Positions 35,421-44,240 of a DNA stretch of 64,000 nt are shown here, in pieces. The notes under the pieces were generated by a model. That model was not told the DNA's origin. It ran no database searches and saw only the letters and a list, made by a program, of their open reading frames with translations. The stretch lies in the NCBI GenBank assembly GCA_013177895.1, contig JABLXV010000010.1, positions 1 to 64,000 on the forward strand, given 5' to 3'. Both the position numbers and the translations under genes were made by a program. Numbering within the stretch: the stretch's first letter is position 1; every line of letters begins with the position of its first letter. This DNA comes from Brevinematales bacterium (GTDB lineage Bacteria > Spirochaetota > Brevinematia > Brevinematales > GWF1-51-8).

Positions 35421-36491
35421 ATGTTTAGAATCCGGATTATCCCATTCGTGATTTTCATCGGACTGGTATCCGCGCTCTATTTTATTATCGGTTCATTCAA
35501 CGGATCAAAGCCGCTAGTATACACAAAAGCGATCACCGTCGATACAAACACCATGTTCCCGATTAGCATGGGTAAAAAATGGGGATATATGAACAGTTCC
35601 GGGGAAATGGTGATACCTTTTCAGTATACTGCATGTGATTATTTCATCGGAGGGGTAGCGCGCGCGGGGATGGGGGATAAATTCGGGTTTATCGATAACG
35701 ACGGGCGTTTTGTAATCCCATGCGTCTATGAGGAAGTATTTCCATTCTCGGACGGACTTGCGGCGGTCATGTCGAATAAGCGGTACGGTTATATTGATCC
35801 GAACGGAAAGACGGTCATCCCGTTTGTGTACGAGCACGCGAACTCATTCAGCGAGGGGAAGGCCGCAGTCGGCATCAATGGAAAGTGGATGTTGATCGAT
35901 AAAACCGGGAAAAACGTTTTCGGGTATCAATTCGATTATATTCTTCCGTTTTCAGAGGGGCTTGCCGCGGTAAAAACGAACGGAATGTGGGGTTATATTG
36001 ATAGTTCCGGGATAATGAAAATACCCGCGGGTAAGAACTACGGCTCCGGCTCTTTTTCCGGGGGTTTGGCCGCGGTTCCGATAGGCGGAAAATTCGGATA
36101 TATCGATAGGAACGGGAGTATCGTTATTCCGCCGAAGTATTTATCGGCGAAACCGTTCTCCGAGGGGCTCGCGCTCGTATATAATGAAGACGGGTATCGG
36201 TTTATTACCGCCGCCGGACAGCCCGCGTTCGATACCGTGTTCGATAATGGGGAATCCTTCCATGAGGGGTTGGCCGCAGTCAGGATTAACGGTAAATACG
36301 GGTTTATCGACAGGCAGGGAAAATTTGTAGTAGAACCTCAGTTCGATATTGCGCTTTCTTTTCGCGAGGGGATGGCGTTTGTAACTATCGGTAACGAGAG
36401 TATGTATATAAATCACCAGTTTCAACAGGTGAAACCGTTACAGAAGCAGGAGATTTCCCCCGGCATGAAAAAACCCATTCCGGGAAAATGA
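35421..36491 (+). CDS. WG-repeat protein (beta-propeller-like), membrane anchored
   Basis: The 356-residue protein has an N-terminal hydrophobic anchor (about 5-25) and about nine WG/KWG repeats of 35-40 residues with the pattern G-K-x-G-Y/F-I-D-x-x-G-x-x-V-I-P (for example KFGFIDNDGRFVIPCVYEE). No enzymatic motif is visible. A periplasmic or surface protein-interaction role is likely. It follows the radical SAM gene by about 100 bp and precedes a TPR gene. Confidence 0.9.
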   Translation: MFRIRIIPFVIFIGLVSALYFIIGSFNGSKPLVYTKAITVDTNTMFPISMGKKWGYMNSSGEMVIPFQYTACDYFIGGVARAGMGDKFGFIDNDGRFVIPCVYEEVFPFSDGLAAVMSNKRYGYIDPNGKTVIPFVYEHANSFSEGKAAVGINGKWMLIDKTGKNVFGYQFDYILPFSEGLAAVKTNGMWGYIDSSGIMKIPAGKNYGSGSFSGGLAAVPIGGKFGYIDRNGSIVIPPKYLSAKPFSEGLALVYNEDGYRFITAAGQPAFDTVFDNGESFHEGLAAVRINGKYGFIDRQGKFVVEPQFDIALSFREGMAFVTIGNESMYINHQFQQVKPLQKQEISPGMKKPIPGK

Positions 36492-36527
36492 CAGGCATTA
36501 AACAGAACACTTTCGGCGGTATTGATA

Positions 36528-37859
36528 ATGGAAGGATCATTGATATTTTTCATTGTTCTAGCGAGTATTACGGTAGTAGTAGTTGTCGTTATACTGATTG
36601 TGCGTTCGGTGACGCTAAAATACAATCCTGTTCAGGAGATTGATAAAAGTATAAATGCCGGGGATTTTAAAAAAGCCCAGGAGATCGCCCAAAAAGAACT
36701 CCAGAAAGCCCCGAATAGCTTCGTCCTGAAGTATTATCTGGGACAGGCCTACGAGGGGCTGCAGGAATATTCTCAGGCCGCGTCTTATTATGAGAAAGCC
36801 GCCGTATCCGCTACCGCCGAGGGTAACGACGAGATGAAACCCGTCATATTTCTGAAGGTCGCAAATCTGTATAAAAAGAAACATAAGTATGAGGAATCTA
36901 TCGGGTATTATATGATGGTGCTCGAAAAAGCCCCCCAGAACCCGAAAGCCCTTCTGGAGGTCTCGGAAATTCTGGTAGAAACCAATAAAACCAAGCGGGC
37001 TCAGGGATTTCTGGAAACACTTTTAAAGATCGCGCCGAATAACCTCAAGGCGCGTTACCTGATGGCGCAGGTCGGTTTCAATAATCAGGATTATAATCAA
37101 TGCACCGAGCACCTGAATTTTCTACTATCGCATCTTCCGCCGAATGACCCGCTATTTCCGAAAGCCTCGCTTTTATTGGCGGATTCCTACCTTCATATGA
37201 AACGATACGAGGACGCGTTACCGGTACTGGAACCGTTGATAGGGGTGCCGGAGGTATCGGACGATTCGGTCATAAAAGTAGTCGAGATATATCTCGCGAT
37301 GAATCAGCTCGATAAGGCCGTGAATATCATGAATGATTCCATAATGACGGTGGGAGAGGATCATAAAGTCGAGCTATACTATCTTATCGCCAGCGGGCAT
37401 TATAAATTCGGGGATATTAATAACGCCTTGAAAAACTGGAAAAACGCAATCGCAATCGATCCGGGTTACAAGGACCTCAAGGGTATCGCGGATCAGTTTA
37501 AGCTTCATTTTGAGAATCCCAAGCTGGAGAATATTTTCACGCTCGACCATAATGTTTTCGAGGAATTTATCCATCGGGCTCTGAAACTGAAAAATATCGA
37601 CCAGACGTTACAAAAACGGAGCTATACCGTTTTCAGAACCCATGACGTCGATTATATAATCTATCGCGCTCCGTTCGCGATTACCTTCCATGACCTCGCG
37701 GATATAGAGACCAACCTTCATAACGATTTCATGTCGAATCTGGCGATCAACATTTATTCATTGTACGGATTTACCGATGAAGCAAAGGGGCATACAGTGT
37801 TTAGAAAAATACTCGAAGTCAGCGGCGAAGAGTTTATTAAGATGATTAATGCGGCATAA
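36528..37859 (+). CDS. TPR-repeat protein with an N-terminal membrane helix
   Basis: The ATG at 36528 is preferred over a TTG two codons upstream. The 443-residue protein has one hydrophobic helix (about 5-27), then tetratricopeptide repeats: AGDFKKAQEIAQKELQKAP, QEYSQAASYYEKAA, HKYEESIGYYMMVLEKAP and GDINNALKNWKNAIAIDP. A C-terminal domain of about 110 residues is unrecognised. It is probably a membrane-bound scaffold. It may be co-transcribed with the WG-repeat gene 36 bp upstream. Confidence 0.88.
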   Translation: MEGSLIFFIVLASITVVVVVVILIVRSVTLKYNPVQEIDKSINAGDFKKAQEIAQKELQKAPNSFVLKYYLGQAYEGLQEYSQAASYYEKAAVSATAEGNDEMKPVIFLKVANLYKKKHKYEESIGYYMMVLEKAPQNPKALLEVSEILVETNKTKRAQGFLETLLKIAPNNLKARYLMAQVGFNNQDYNQCTEHLNFLLSHLPPNDPLFPKASLLLADSYLHMKRYEDALPVLEPLIGVPEVSDDSVIKVVEIYLAMNQLDKAVNIMNDSIMTVGEDHKVELYYLIASGHYKFGDINNALKNWKNAIAIDPGYKDLKGIADQFKLHFENPKLENIFTLDHNVFEEFIHRALKLKNIDQTLQKRSYTVFRTHDVDYIIYRAPFAITFHDLADIETNLHNDFMSNLAINIYSLYGFTDEAKGHTVFRKILEVSGEEFIKMINAA

Positions 37860-37884
37860 TGTATTTTAGAAAGAGGGTATAAAA

Positions 37885-37913
37885 AAGCCGCCCATCATGG
37901 ACGGCCTTTTATT
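37885..37913. terminator. Bidirectional terminator between the TPR gene and tRNA-Arg
   Basis: A GCCGCCCA/TGGACGGC stem is flanked by six A residues on one side and TTTT on the other. It can serve both the plus-strand TPR gene and the minus-strand tRNA. Confidence 0.8.
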
Positions 37914-37914
37914 T

Positions 37915-37988
37915 CGGAGCTAAGTGGAATCGAACCACCGGCCTTCGCATCCGGAGTGCGACGCTCTATCCAGCTGAGCTATAGCCCC
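37915..37988 (-). tRNA. tRNA-Arg (anticodon CCG)
   Basis: The 74-nt cloverleaf has acceptor stem GGGGCTA/TAGCTCC (one G-U), a D-arm, and anticodon stem TCGCA/TGCGA around loop CTCCGGA (anticodon CCG, reading CGG). The T-arm contains GGTTCGATTCC. The 3' CCA is not encoded. Confidence 0.95.
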
Positions 37989-38082
37989 ATTTACCGGATA
38001 TTATTATAACTACGATCCGTATCCCCGTCAAGTAATAACAGGGCGGCGTCTGCGAAACATAACTATTACTTAGGAGAGATAA

Positions 38083-38574
38083 ATGGATACCACTGAGATG
38101 CGCAAAATATTCGTAGGCCAAAACTCAGATTACTATGTGACCCAATGGGATTTGAACGAGAAGACGGGGATCAGAATGACGGCGAACAAAGCGGCATTCG
38201 ATATATTTTGGTTTTTTTACCGCAAAATGTACCTGATCGGAACGGGAATACTGCTCGGATTAATAACCATTTCTTTTATCGTTCAGATTACCCTGAGTTC
38301 CTTGGGGGTGCCCGAAAATATCAGTATTCAGATAGGCCGTATAGCGGGCATGGTATTCTGGGTATTTGCCGGTATAAAAGCGAATTATATCTATCTGAAA
38401 CATGTCGACCGTAAAATCGCTAAAATTAAAGAACGTAACCCTGAGAATCTTGAGGAGGAGCTAAAAAGAGCGGGAGGCGTGAGCGTTGTCGCCTTACTAC
38501 TGCCGATTGCAATGCTCGCGGGGTATGCGGCTTTTCTTATCTGGTTTATATCTGTGATGGTAAAAATGATCTGA
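38083..38574 (+). CDS. Small membrane protein of unknown function
   Basis: The 163-residue protein starts MDTTEMRKIFVGQNSDYYVTQW and has three hydrophobic segments: about 52-72, about 83-100 after the SLGVPENISIQIG loop, and about 135-158. A charged cytosolic stretch lies between the second and third. I do not recognise the family. An AGGAGAG ribosome site precedes the ATG. It lies between tRNA-Arg and the amylase promoter region. Confidence 0.7.
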   Translation: MDTTEMRKIFVGQNSDYYVTQWDLNEKTGIRMTANKAAFDIFWFFYRKMYLIGTGILLGLITISFIVQITLSSLGVPENISIQIGRIAGMVFWVFAGIKANYIYLKHVDRKIAKIKERNPENLEEELKRAGGVSVVALLLPIAMLAGYAAFLIWFISVMVKMI

Positions 38575-38761
38575 ATCCGCAAAATCTCATCAACTCGAAA
38601 AAAATCGGCTGAAAAATGTCCGTTTATCTACTGATAATTACCTGAATTATCGCTAAAATCCATAAATCATCATTTTTGCATATCTTTCGAGAAAAATATT
38701 TTTAAAATTTCAGCAAAACTATTGCAATTTTTTTTGGATATGTTAAGCTATGTAAGTTGTA

Positions 38762-38775
38762 TAAAAGCGCTTACA
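38762..38775 (+). promoter_or_regulatory. LacI/CcpA-type operator upstream of the amylase
   Basis: TAAAAGCGCTTACA fits the cre consensus TGWAARCGYTWNCW at 13 of 14 positions. GCTTACA half-sites recur at 38779-38785 and, inverted, just upstream at about 38750. The site is 70 bp before the amylase start, as expected for repression by a sugar-responsive LacI-family regulator. No such regulator is in the window. Confidence 0.55.
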
Positions 38776-38844
38776 TATACGCTTACATCCACAAAATGAA
38801 AAAATATTGTTTTACAGAAAATAATGAAAAAGGATAGGAGGACC

Positions 38845-41800
38845 ATGATGAAAAAAAGTGCTGTTTTTAGCATTCTTTCCCGTTTCGCTATGGTTCTTGC
38901 TTCTCTGCTGATGTTTTCCTGTTCCAATGTGGAAGATCAGCTAGGGATGCAGGACGGTAATGGTAAGGGTATCAGTTCGCCTGCGACTGCCGCTACCTTT
39001 GTCGTATATCTAAAGAAACCCGCCACATGGGGAAATACTCCCCGGGTGTATTACTGGGGCGGCGACTGCGGTACAGCGACATGGCCCGGACAGGCTATGA
39101 CCGCCGCGACCGAAGCCGGCACCGATTGGTACAAATTCACCTTCACCGGTACTACCACCAAACTCATCTTCAACAACAACAGCTCTCCCCAGACCGCCGA
39201 CCTGACACGGGCTAAGACGGGATACTTTATGAACAACCAATGGTACGATACCAATCCCGAAGCGCCGATTACCAATCCGCTCACAGTCTATATGAAGAAA
39301 CCCTCCGCATGGGTGAATACGCCGTATGTCTACTACTGGAACGGCAACTGCGGTACGACGACATGGCCGGGTATGGTGATGACCGCCGCTCCCGAGGCCG
39401 GAACCGGATGGTACAAGTACACATTCTCCGGTACTACCACCAGTCTTATTTTCAGCGATAAGGGGAACTCCCAGACCGCCGACCTTTCCCGCGGTACGAA
39501 CGGCTATTTCTATAACAATCAATGGTATAACTCGAACCCTGAGACTCCCGTAACAACCACGTTCACCGTTTATTGCAAAAAACCGACGACATGGACGTCC
39601 ACCCTCAAGGTGTATTACTGGGGCGGCGATTGCGGAACAGTATCATGGCCGGGCGCTACGATGGCAGCGGCCGCCGACGCCGGAACCGGATGGTATAAGT
39701 TTTCATTCACCGGCACTACCACCAAGCTCATCTTTAACAACAACGGTTCGCCCCAGACTGCCGACCTGACCCGGAATAAAACGGGTTACTACGCGAATAA
39801 CACATGGTACGATACCAATCCAGACCTGATCCCCACCACGAATAAACTCCCCGTCGCTAACGCCGGTAACGATATCTATATTCAGCCCGGCGGGACTGCC
39901 TACTTCGACGGCAGCGCATCCTACGATCCCGACGGTTCTATTGTGACATACGCATGGAATAACGGACTGACCGGCGCGGAGCCGTCCAAGGTATATTCCA
40001 CTGTGGGAACCTATACGGTTACCCTGACTGTTACCGATAACAAGGGCGGAAAAGCCACCGATAAAGTCATCGTTAATGTGAACGCTATCCCGACGCCCTC
40101 GCAGAGTATCGATTTCCGCGAAGAAACTATTTACTTCCTGATGACCGCCCGTTTCTATGACGGCGACCCCGATAACAACCGTCCCAGCCGGTGCTATGTG
40201 ACCAGCGGTAACGCCGCGAATAACGATCCCGGCTGGAGAGGCGACTTCAAGGGACTTATCCAGAAGCTCGATTATATCAAAGCTATGGGTTTTTCGGCTG
40301 TATGGATAACGCCCATAGTCCTGAACAGAAGCGACTACGATTTCCACGGTTACCACACATGGGATTTCAATAAAGTCGATGCGCGTCTCGAATCCCCCGG
40401 CGCGGGCTACCAGGATCTGATAAACGCCGCGCATGCGAAAGGGCTCAAGATCATACAGGATATAGTGATCAATCATACCTCCCGCTACGGCGCGGTCGGC
40501 CTCCAGACCGTGAAGTACTGGGGCGATTCAGCCGATCCCCAGTGGGGCGACGGGACCACGATCGATTATTACGATAAACCGAATACCAGCTTCGTTTATG
40601 ACGGAAAGAGCTATGAACCTGTTTCCGGTAAAAACTACTACAACGGAGACTTGTGGACTAAGGTAAAACCGACCTTATCATGGGACGCTCTCGCCGGATG
40701 GGGTTTGCCTTCCGGTTACTATAGCCCCGAGGGTTACAAATGCTATAACTATCAATGGCCGAATCTCCAGCTCTTCAATCCCAAGTACTTCCATAAGGAC
40801 TGGTTGAAGAACTGGGAAGATTATACCTGCCAGATCGGTTCGATCCACGAGGATTGTATCGACCTGAATACCGAGGACGCCGACGTCCAGCAGTTCCTGA
40901 TTGCCGCCTATAAGAAATATATCGATATGGGCGTGGACGCGTTCCGTATGGACACGGTCAAACATATCAGCCGGTGGACGCTCACCCAACGTTTCCTCCC
41001 TGCGTGGAACAACTATGCTAAGCCGGGCTTCTATATCTTCGGCGAAGTATGCACCCGCGTCCATGAAATATGGAACAAGGGCGTAGCCCCGTTATCGGTG
41101 CCGTTCTATACATGGAACGAACGCCAGACCTTCTCCGGTACCGACGCACAATGCGCGCAGGCCGCGTATAACTACGAATGCGGGATCGGGACAGGCAACC
41201 AGCCCACCAGCGGCAACCATTACCTCAACGGCAATACCTATCATACCCCGGATTATTCCAAAGCCTCCGGTATGGGCGTGATCGACTTCCATATGCATTG
41301 GAATTTCAGTTCGGCGGGCAGCGCGTTCTATGCGGCTACCGGAACCGACCAGTACTTTAACGATGCGACATGGAACGTCTGTTACGTGGATTCGCACGAT
41401 TACGGCCCGGGCACGGATAACCGTTTCGCCGGGAGCGAGGCCGATTTCGCGGAAGACTTCAGCCTGCTGTGGACATTCCGCGGTATCCCGTGCATCTACT
41501 ACGGCAGTGAAATCCAGTTCCAGAAAGGCGCGCCCTGCGATAAAGGCCCCAGCGCACCGCTCGCCAGCACCGGACGAGCATACTTCGGTAATTATATCGA
41601 AGGTTCCGTCAACGTCACCGATTACGGCGTATGGAACAATGCCAGCGGTACGATGGCGAACACGTTGAACCACCCGCTTGCTAAGCATATCCAGCGTCTG
41701 AACCAGATTCGCAAGAAAATACCCGCGCTCCAGAAAGGCCAGTACTCGTTGGACGGATGCAGCGGATTTATCGCCTTCAAGAAACGTTTCACCGACGCGG

Positions 41801-42033
41801 CTAAGGGTATCGACAGTTTCTGTCTGGTAACCATTTCCGGCGGCGCGACGTTCAGCGGTATCCCCAACGGGACCTATGTCGACGCGATCACCGGCGACAC
41901 CAAAGTCGTGAGTAACGGCATACTTTCATGCTCGTGCTCCGGTCAGGGAAATATGCGCATCTATGTTCTCAGCCTGCCGGGCAATCCCGCACCGGGTAAA
42001 ATCGGTTCGGACGGGACATACCTGCACCCGTAA
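38845..42033 (+). CDS. Surface lipoprotein alpha-amylase (GH13) with three starch-binding modules and a PKD domain
   Basis: The ATG at 38845 has an AGGAGG site; the protein is 1062 residues. A lipobox (LLMFSC) anchors it. Three similar modules of about 85 residues (about 50-330) with VYYWGGDCGTATWPG resemble CBM26-like starch-binding domains. A PKD domain follows (about 335-415). The GH13 barrel has nucleophile D703 (FRMDTVKH), acid/base E734 (IFGEV) and D852 (VDSHDYG). It would hydrolyse starch-like polymers outside the cell. A LacI-type operator upstream points to sugar control. The gene is monocistronic with its own terminator. Confidence 0.94.
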   Translation: MMKKSAVFSILSRFAMVLASLLMFSCSNVEDQLGMQDGNGKGISSPATAATFVVYLKKPATWGNTPRVYYWGGDCGTATWPGQAMTAATEAGTDWYKFTFTGTTTKLIFNNNSSPQTADLTRAKTGYFMNNQWYDTNPEAPITNPLTVYMKKPSAWVNTPYVYYWNGNCGTTTWPGMVMTAAPEAGTGWYKYTFSGTTTSLIFSDKGNSQTADLSRGTNGYFYNNQWYNSNPETPVTTTFTVYCKKPTTWTSTLKVYYWGGDCGTVSWPGATMAAAADAGTGWYKFSFTGTTTKLIFNNNGSPQTADLTRNKTGYYANNTWYDTNPDLIPTTNKLPVANAGNDIYIQPGGTAYFDGSASYDPDGSIVTYAWNNGLTGAEPSKVYSTVGTYTVTLTVTDNKGGKATDKVIVNVNAIPTPSQSIDFREETIYFLMTARFYDGDPDNNRPSRCYVTSGNAANNDPGWRGDFKGLIQKLDYIKAMGFSAVWITPIVLNRSDYDFHGYHTWDFNKVDARLESPGAGYQDLINAAHAKGLKIIQDIVINHTSRYGAVGLQTVKYWGDSADPQWGDGTTIDYYDKPNTSFVYDGKSYEPVSGKNYYNGDLWTKVKPTLSWDALAGWGLPSGYYSPEGYKCYNYQWPNLQLFNPKYFHKDWLKNWEDYTCQIGSIHEDCIDLNTEDADVQQFLIAAYKKYIDMGVDAFRMDTVKHISRWTLTQRFLPAWNNYAKPGFYIFGEVCTRVHEIWNKGVAPLSVPFYTWNERQTFSGTDAQCAQAAYNYECGIGTGNQPTSGNHYLNGNTYHTPDYSKASGMGVIDFHMHWNFSSAGSAFYAATGTDQYFNDATWNVCYVDSHDYGPGTDNRFAGSEADFAEDFSLLWTFRGIPCIYYGSEIQFQKGAPCDKGPSAPLASTGRAYFGNYIEGSVNVTDYGVWNNASGTMANTLNHPLAKHIQRLNQIRKKIPALQKGQYSLDGCSGFIAFKKRFTDAAKGIDSFCLVTISGGATFSGIPNGTYVDAITGDTKVVSNGILSCSCSGQGNMRIYVLSLPGNPAPGKIGSDGTYLHP

Positions 42034-42060
42034 ATTTTGGACATCTACTGATATATTTGA

Positions 42061-42086
42061 GGAGACCCGCAAGGGTCTCCTTTTTT
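42061..42086 (+). terminator. Intrinsic terminator of the amylase gene
   Basis: GGAGACCC (42061-42068) pairs with GGGTCTCC (42073-42080) around GCAA, followed by six T residues. Confidence 0.92.
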
Positions 42087-42101
42087 ATTGAGAGTCACCG
42101 A

Positions 42102-42233
42102 TGTCACTGCGAACCCTGCGCAACAATCTGCTTTCAAAGCGCGGGGTGAAGCAGTCTGTTTCATTCATTGGGCAGTAATAGTGAGATTGTTTCGGTTATG
42201 GTTCGGCGTTCACCATAACGCCTCGCAATGACA
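42102..42233 (+). mobile_element. MITE-like inverted-repeat element after the amylase terminator
   Basis: The 132-bp block has termini TGTCACTGCGA and TCGCAATGACA, inverted repeats matching at 10 of 11 positions, and no coding capacity. The terminator sequence AAGGGTCTCCTTTTTT (42071-42086) recurs almost unchanged at 42245-42260. The element therefore appears to sit within a duplicated target. Elements with TGTCATTGCGA ends are widespread in bacterial genomes. Confidence 0.65.
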
Positions 42234-42341
42234 ATGAGTCCATGAAGGTCTCCTTTTTTTATAGTCTACGCGCCGTGAAGTATTTAATATCCCTAAGTTA
42301 AACCGATATATAGGTAATGACAAGCATGCCCGGAGGGGAAA

Positions 42342-43364
42342 ATGAAATTATATATCCCGTTTTTTATGGCTCTGTTATGCGTATCGTTTATTCATGCCGC
42401 CGACAACGGCAAACTGATATGGAAGACTAAGACCGGCGGGACTATCCACATCAGCCCGTGTATCGCGGACGGTAAGGTGTATATCCCCAGCGAGGACAAG
42501 GCGCTGTACTGTCTCGACGCGGCTACCGGTAAGACGGTGTGGACGTTCCAGACGGAGGCGGGGATCGGCACGATTCCAACGGTGTCCGGGGGAGTTGTTT
42601 ACTTCGGCAGTCCGCACGGGTTTCTCTATTCGGTGGATATCAAGACCGGGACGAAGCTATGGACATTGAAAATCGGGGGATCGGTTTATTCCGCGCCGCT
42701 CGTGTGGAACAATAAAATCTACGTCGGCAGTAAGGATAATAACCTCTACTGTATCGACCCGAAGGCGGGTAAGACGTTGTGGACTTTTGCCGCAGGAGCG
42801 ATGATTTACTCCAACCCGGCGATTGTGGACGGTAAGGTTTACTTCGGGAGCTACGATAATAACGTGTACTGTGTGGACGCCTACACCGGGAAGAAGGAGT
42901 GGTCGTTCGAGACCGGGAGCTTTATCTCGTCCAGCCCGTGCGTGTCCGGCGGAATGGTCTATATCGGGAGCTACGATACCGTATTTTACTGCCTCGACGC
43001 GAAGACCGGGAAAAAGCAGTGGACGCTCGAAACCGGCGCGCCGGTGTACGCGAGCCCGGTAGTGATGGACGGGAATGTCATTATAGGGAGTTCCGCGGGT
43101 AAGCTCTTCTCCCTCGACGGGAAAACCGGGAAAAAGGCGTGGACATACGCTACGGGCGAGGACGTGTTTTACTGCGCGTCTGACGGTAAGCTCTATGCCG
43201 GGGGCGCGGCGAACGGGGTGTATTGTCTGGACGCGAAGACGGGGAAGAAGCTCTGGACGTATAAGGGTAAGTTGCCGTTAATCTCTACCCCCGTGATGGC
43301 TGGCGGGAAGCTGTATCTGGGGAGCGCGGATAAGAATGCGTACTGTATCGACCCGGGGAAGTAG
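42342..43364 (+). CDS. Secreted PQQ-type beta-propeller repeat protein (BamB-like fold)
   Basis: The 340-residue protein has a signal peptide (about 1-19) and eight repeats of about 39 residues with the pattern G-K-V-Y-x-G-S-x-D-x-x-x-Y-C-x-D-x-x-T-G-K-x-x-W. It is a quinoprotein-like propeller without visible dehydrogenase residues. It could act like BamB in outer-membrane assembly or as a generic binding platform. A GGAGGGG ribosome site precedes the ATG. Blade sequences are very alike, suggesting recent repeat homogenisation. Confidence 0.9.
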   Translation: MKLYIPFFMALLCVSFIHAADNGKLIWKTKTGGTIHISPCIADGKVYIPSEDKALYCLDAATGKTVWTFQTEAGIGTIPTVSGGVVYFGSPHGFLYSVDIKTGTKLWTLKIGGSVYSAPLVWNNKIYVGSKDNNLYCIDPKAGKTLWTFAAGAMIYSNPAIVDGKVYFGSYDNNVYCVDAYTGKKEWSFETGSFISSSPCVSGGMVYIGSYDTVFYCLDAKTGKKQWTLETGAPVYASPVVMDGNVIIGSSAGKLFSLDGKTGKKAWTYATGEDVFYCASDGKLYAGGAANGVYCLDAKTGKKLWTYKGKLPLISTPVMAGGKLYLGSADKNAYCIDPGK

Positions 43365-43452
43365 GCGTCCCGACGATGGTTGATAGCCGCATCCCGGCTA
43401 CGCTCGATGACCGCTCCCGACTGAGAATGTCTCCGTTGATATAAAACTCAGT

Positions 43453-43860
43453 TTATTTATAGTCCGGAGATTCAATAATGCGTAATACGAAGTTTCTTGT
43501 TGTATCCGCTAGTTTTATTGCTCTTAACGTTTCATCCAATTCGGGCATATAAAAATCATCGGGATAACGAATCGTTGTACCATATGGAGTTAGCTCGTCT
43601 ATTCCTATATCACGCAGCTCTATAAAGGAATTATTTTTTATAATGCACTTCTGAAGGATAGTAGCGATGTCATGAGTTTTTTCAATTTCCGATTCATAAA
43701 AAACCAGATATCCTTTTAAAAATTTCTCTACACATTGCTGCATATGGAAACAAATGGCATCTGTTGCCGGTTCTTCGGTTTCCAGTTCATCCTTACCGAT
43801 TTTCAGATCGTTTTCCGCTTTTTTAAACCAAAGATTTGCCGTTTTGATATTATAACTCAT
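43453..43860 (-). CDS. HEPN domain protein (partner of a minimal nucleotidyltransferase)
   Basis: The 135-residue protein has the HEPN pattern: AENDLKIGKDEL, then CFHMQQCVEKFLKGYLVF and KTHDIATILQ. These match the HEPN family (PF05168) next to MNT genes. The canonical RNase motif R-x4-6-H is not evident. Its start overlaps the stop of the nucleotidyltransferase gene by 4 bp. In HEPN/MNT pairs the MNT protein can AMPylate and neutralise the HEPN toxin. Activity here is inferred. Confidence 0.87.
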   Translation of the reverse strand: MSYNIKTANLWFKKAENDLKIGKDELETEEPATDAICFHMQQCVEKFLKGYLVFYESEIEKTHDIATILQKCIIKNNSFIELRDIGIDELTPYGTTIRYPDDFYMPELDETLRAIKLADTTRNFVLRIIESPDYK

Positions 43861-44186
43861 ACCGTTATGCCCAGCTTGTTTGCATAATACGTTACTTTGC
43901 CGGTATCGGTTTTGTCACGTTCGAAATCTTTTTCATATTTTATAATGATATCCGCGGTACAACCGATTTCAGCAAGATTTCTATTAATCGGAATCCAAAG
44001 CTTCATTTTTTCTTTCCAACTAATCGGTTTATTAAGTACTATTAAAAAATCCCAATCGCTATCAGGGCGGGGGCTTCCTTGGGCGCGGCTCCCGAATAAA
44101 ATAAATTTCTTTAATTGGTAGTTTTGTTTTTTACATTCTGCGCGAATAATTGAAATAATCTTTGATTGCTTTTCATTATCAGTCAT
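43857..44186 (-). CDS. Minimal nucleotidyltransferase (MNT), antitoxin-like
   Basis: The 109-residue protein carries the nucleotidyltransferase signature FILFGSRAQGSPRPDSDWDFLIV, with G32-S33 and metal-binding D44/D46. It is the first gene of a two-gene HEPN/MNT module. Such modules act as toxin-antitoxin or stress systems. Confidence 0.92.
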   Translation of the reverse strand: MTDNEKQSKIISIIRAECKKQNYQLKKFILFGSRAQGSPRPDSDWDFLIVLNKPISWKEKMKLWIPINRNLAEIGCTADIIIKYEKDFERDKTDTGKVTYYANKLGITV

Positions 44187-44240
44187 AAAGGACTGCCTTC
44201 ATTGATTTAGAAGAATATATACCGGGAATCAAGATATAAC

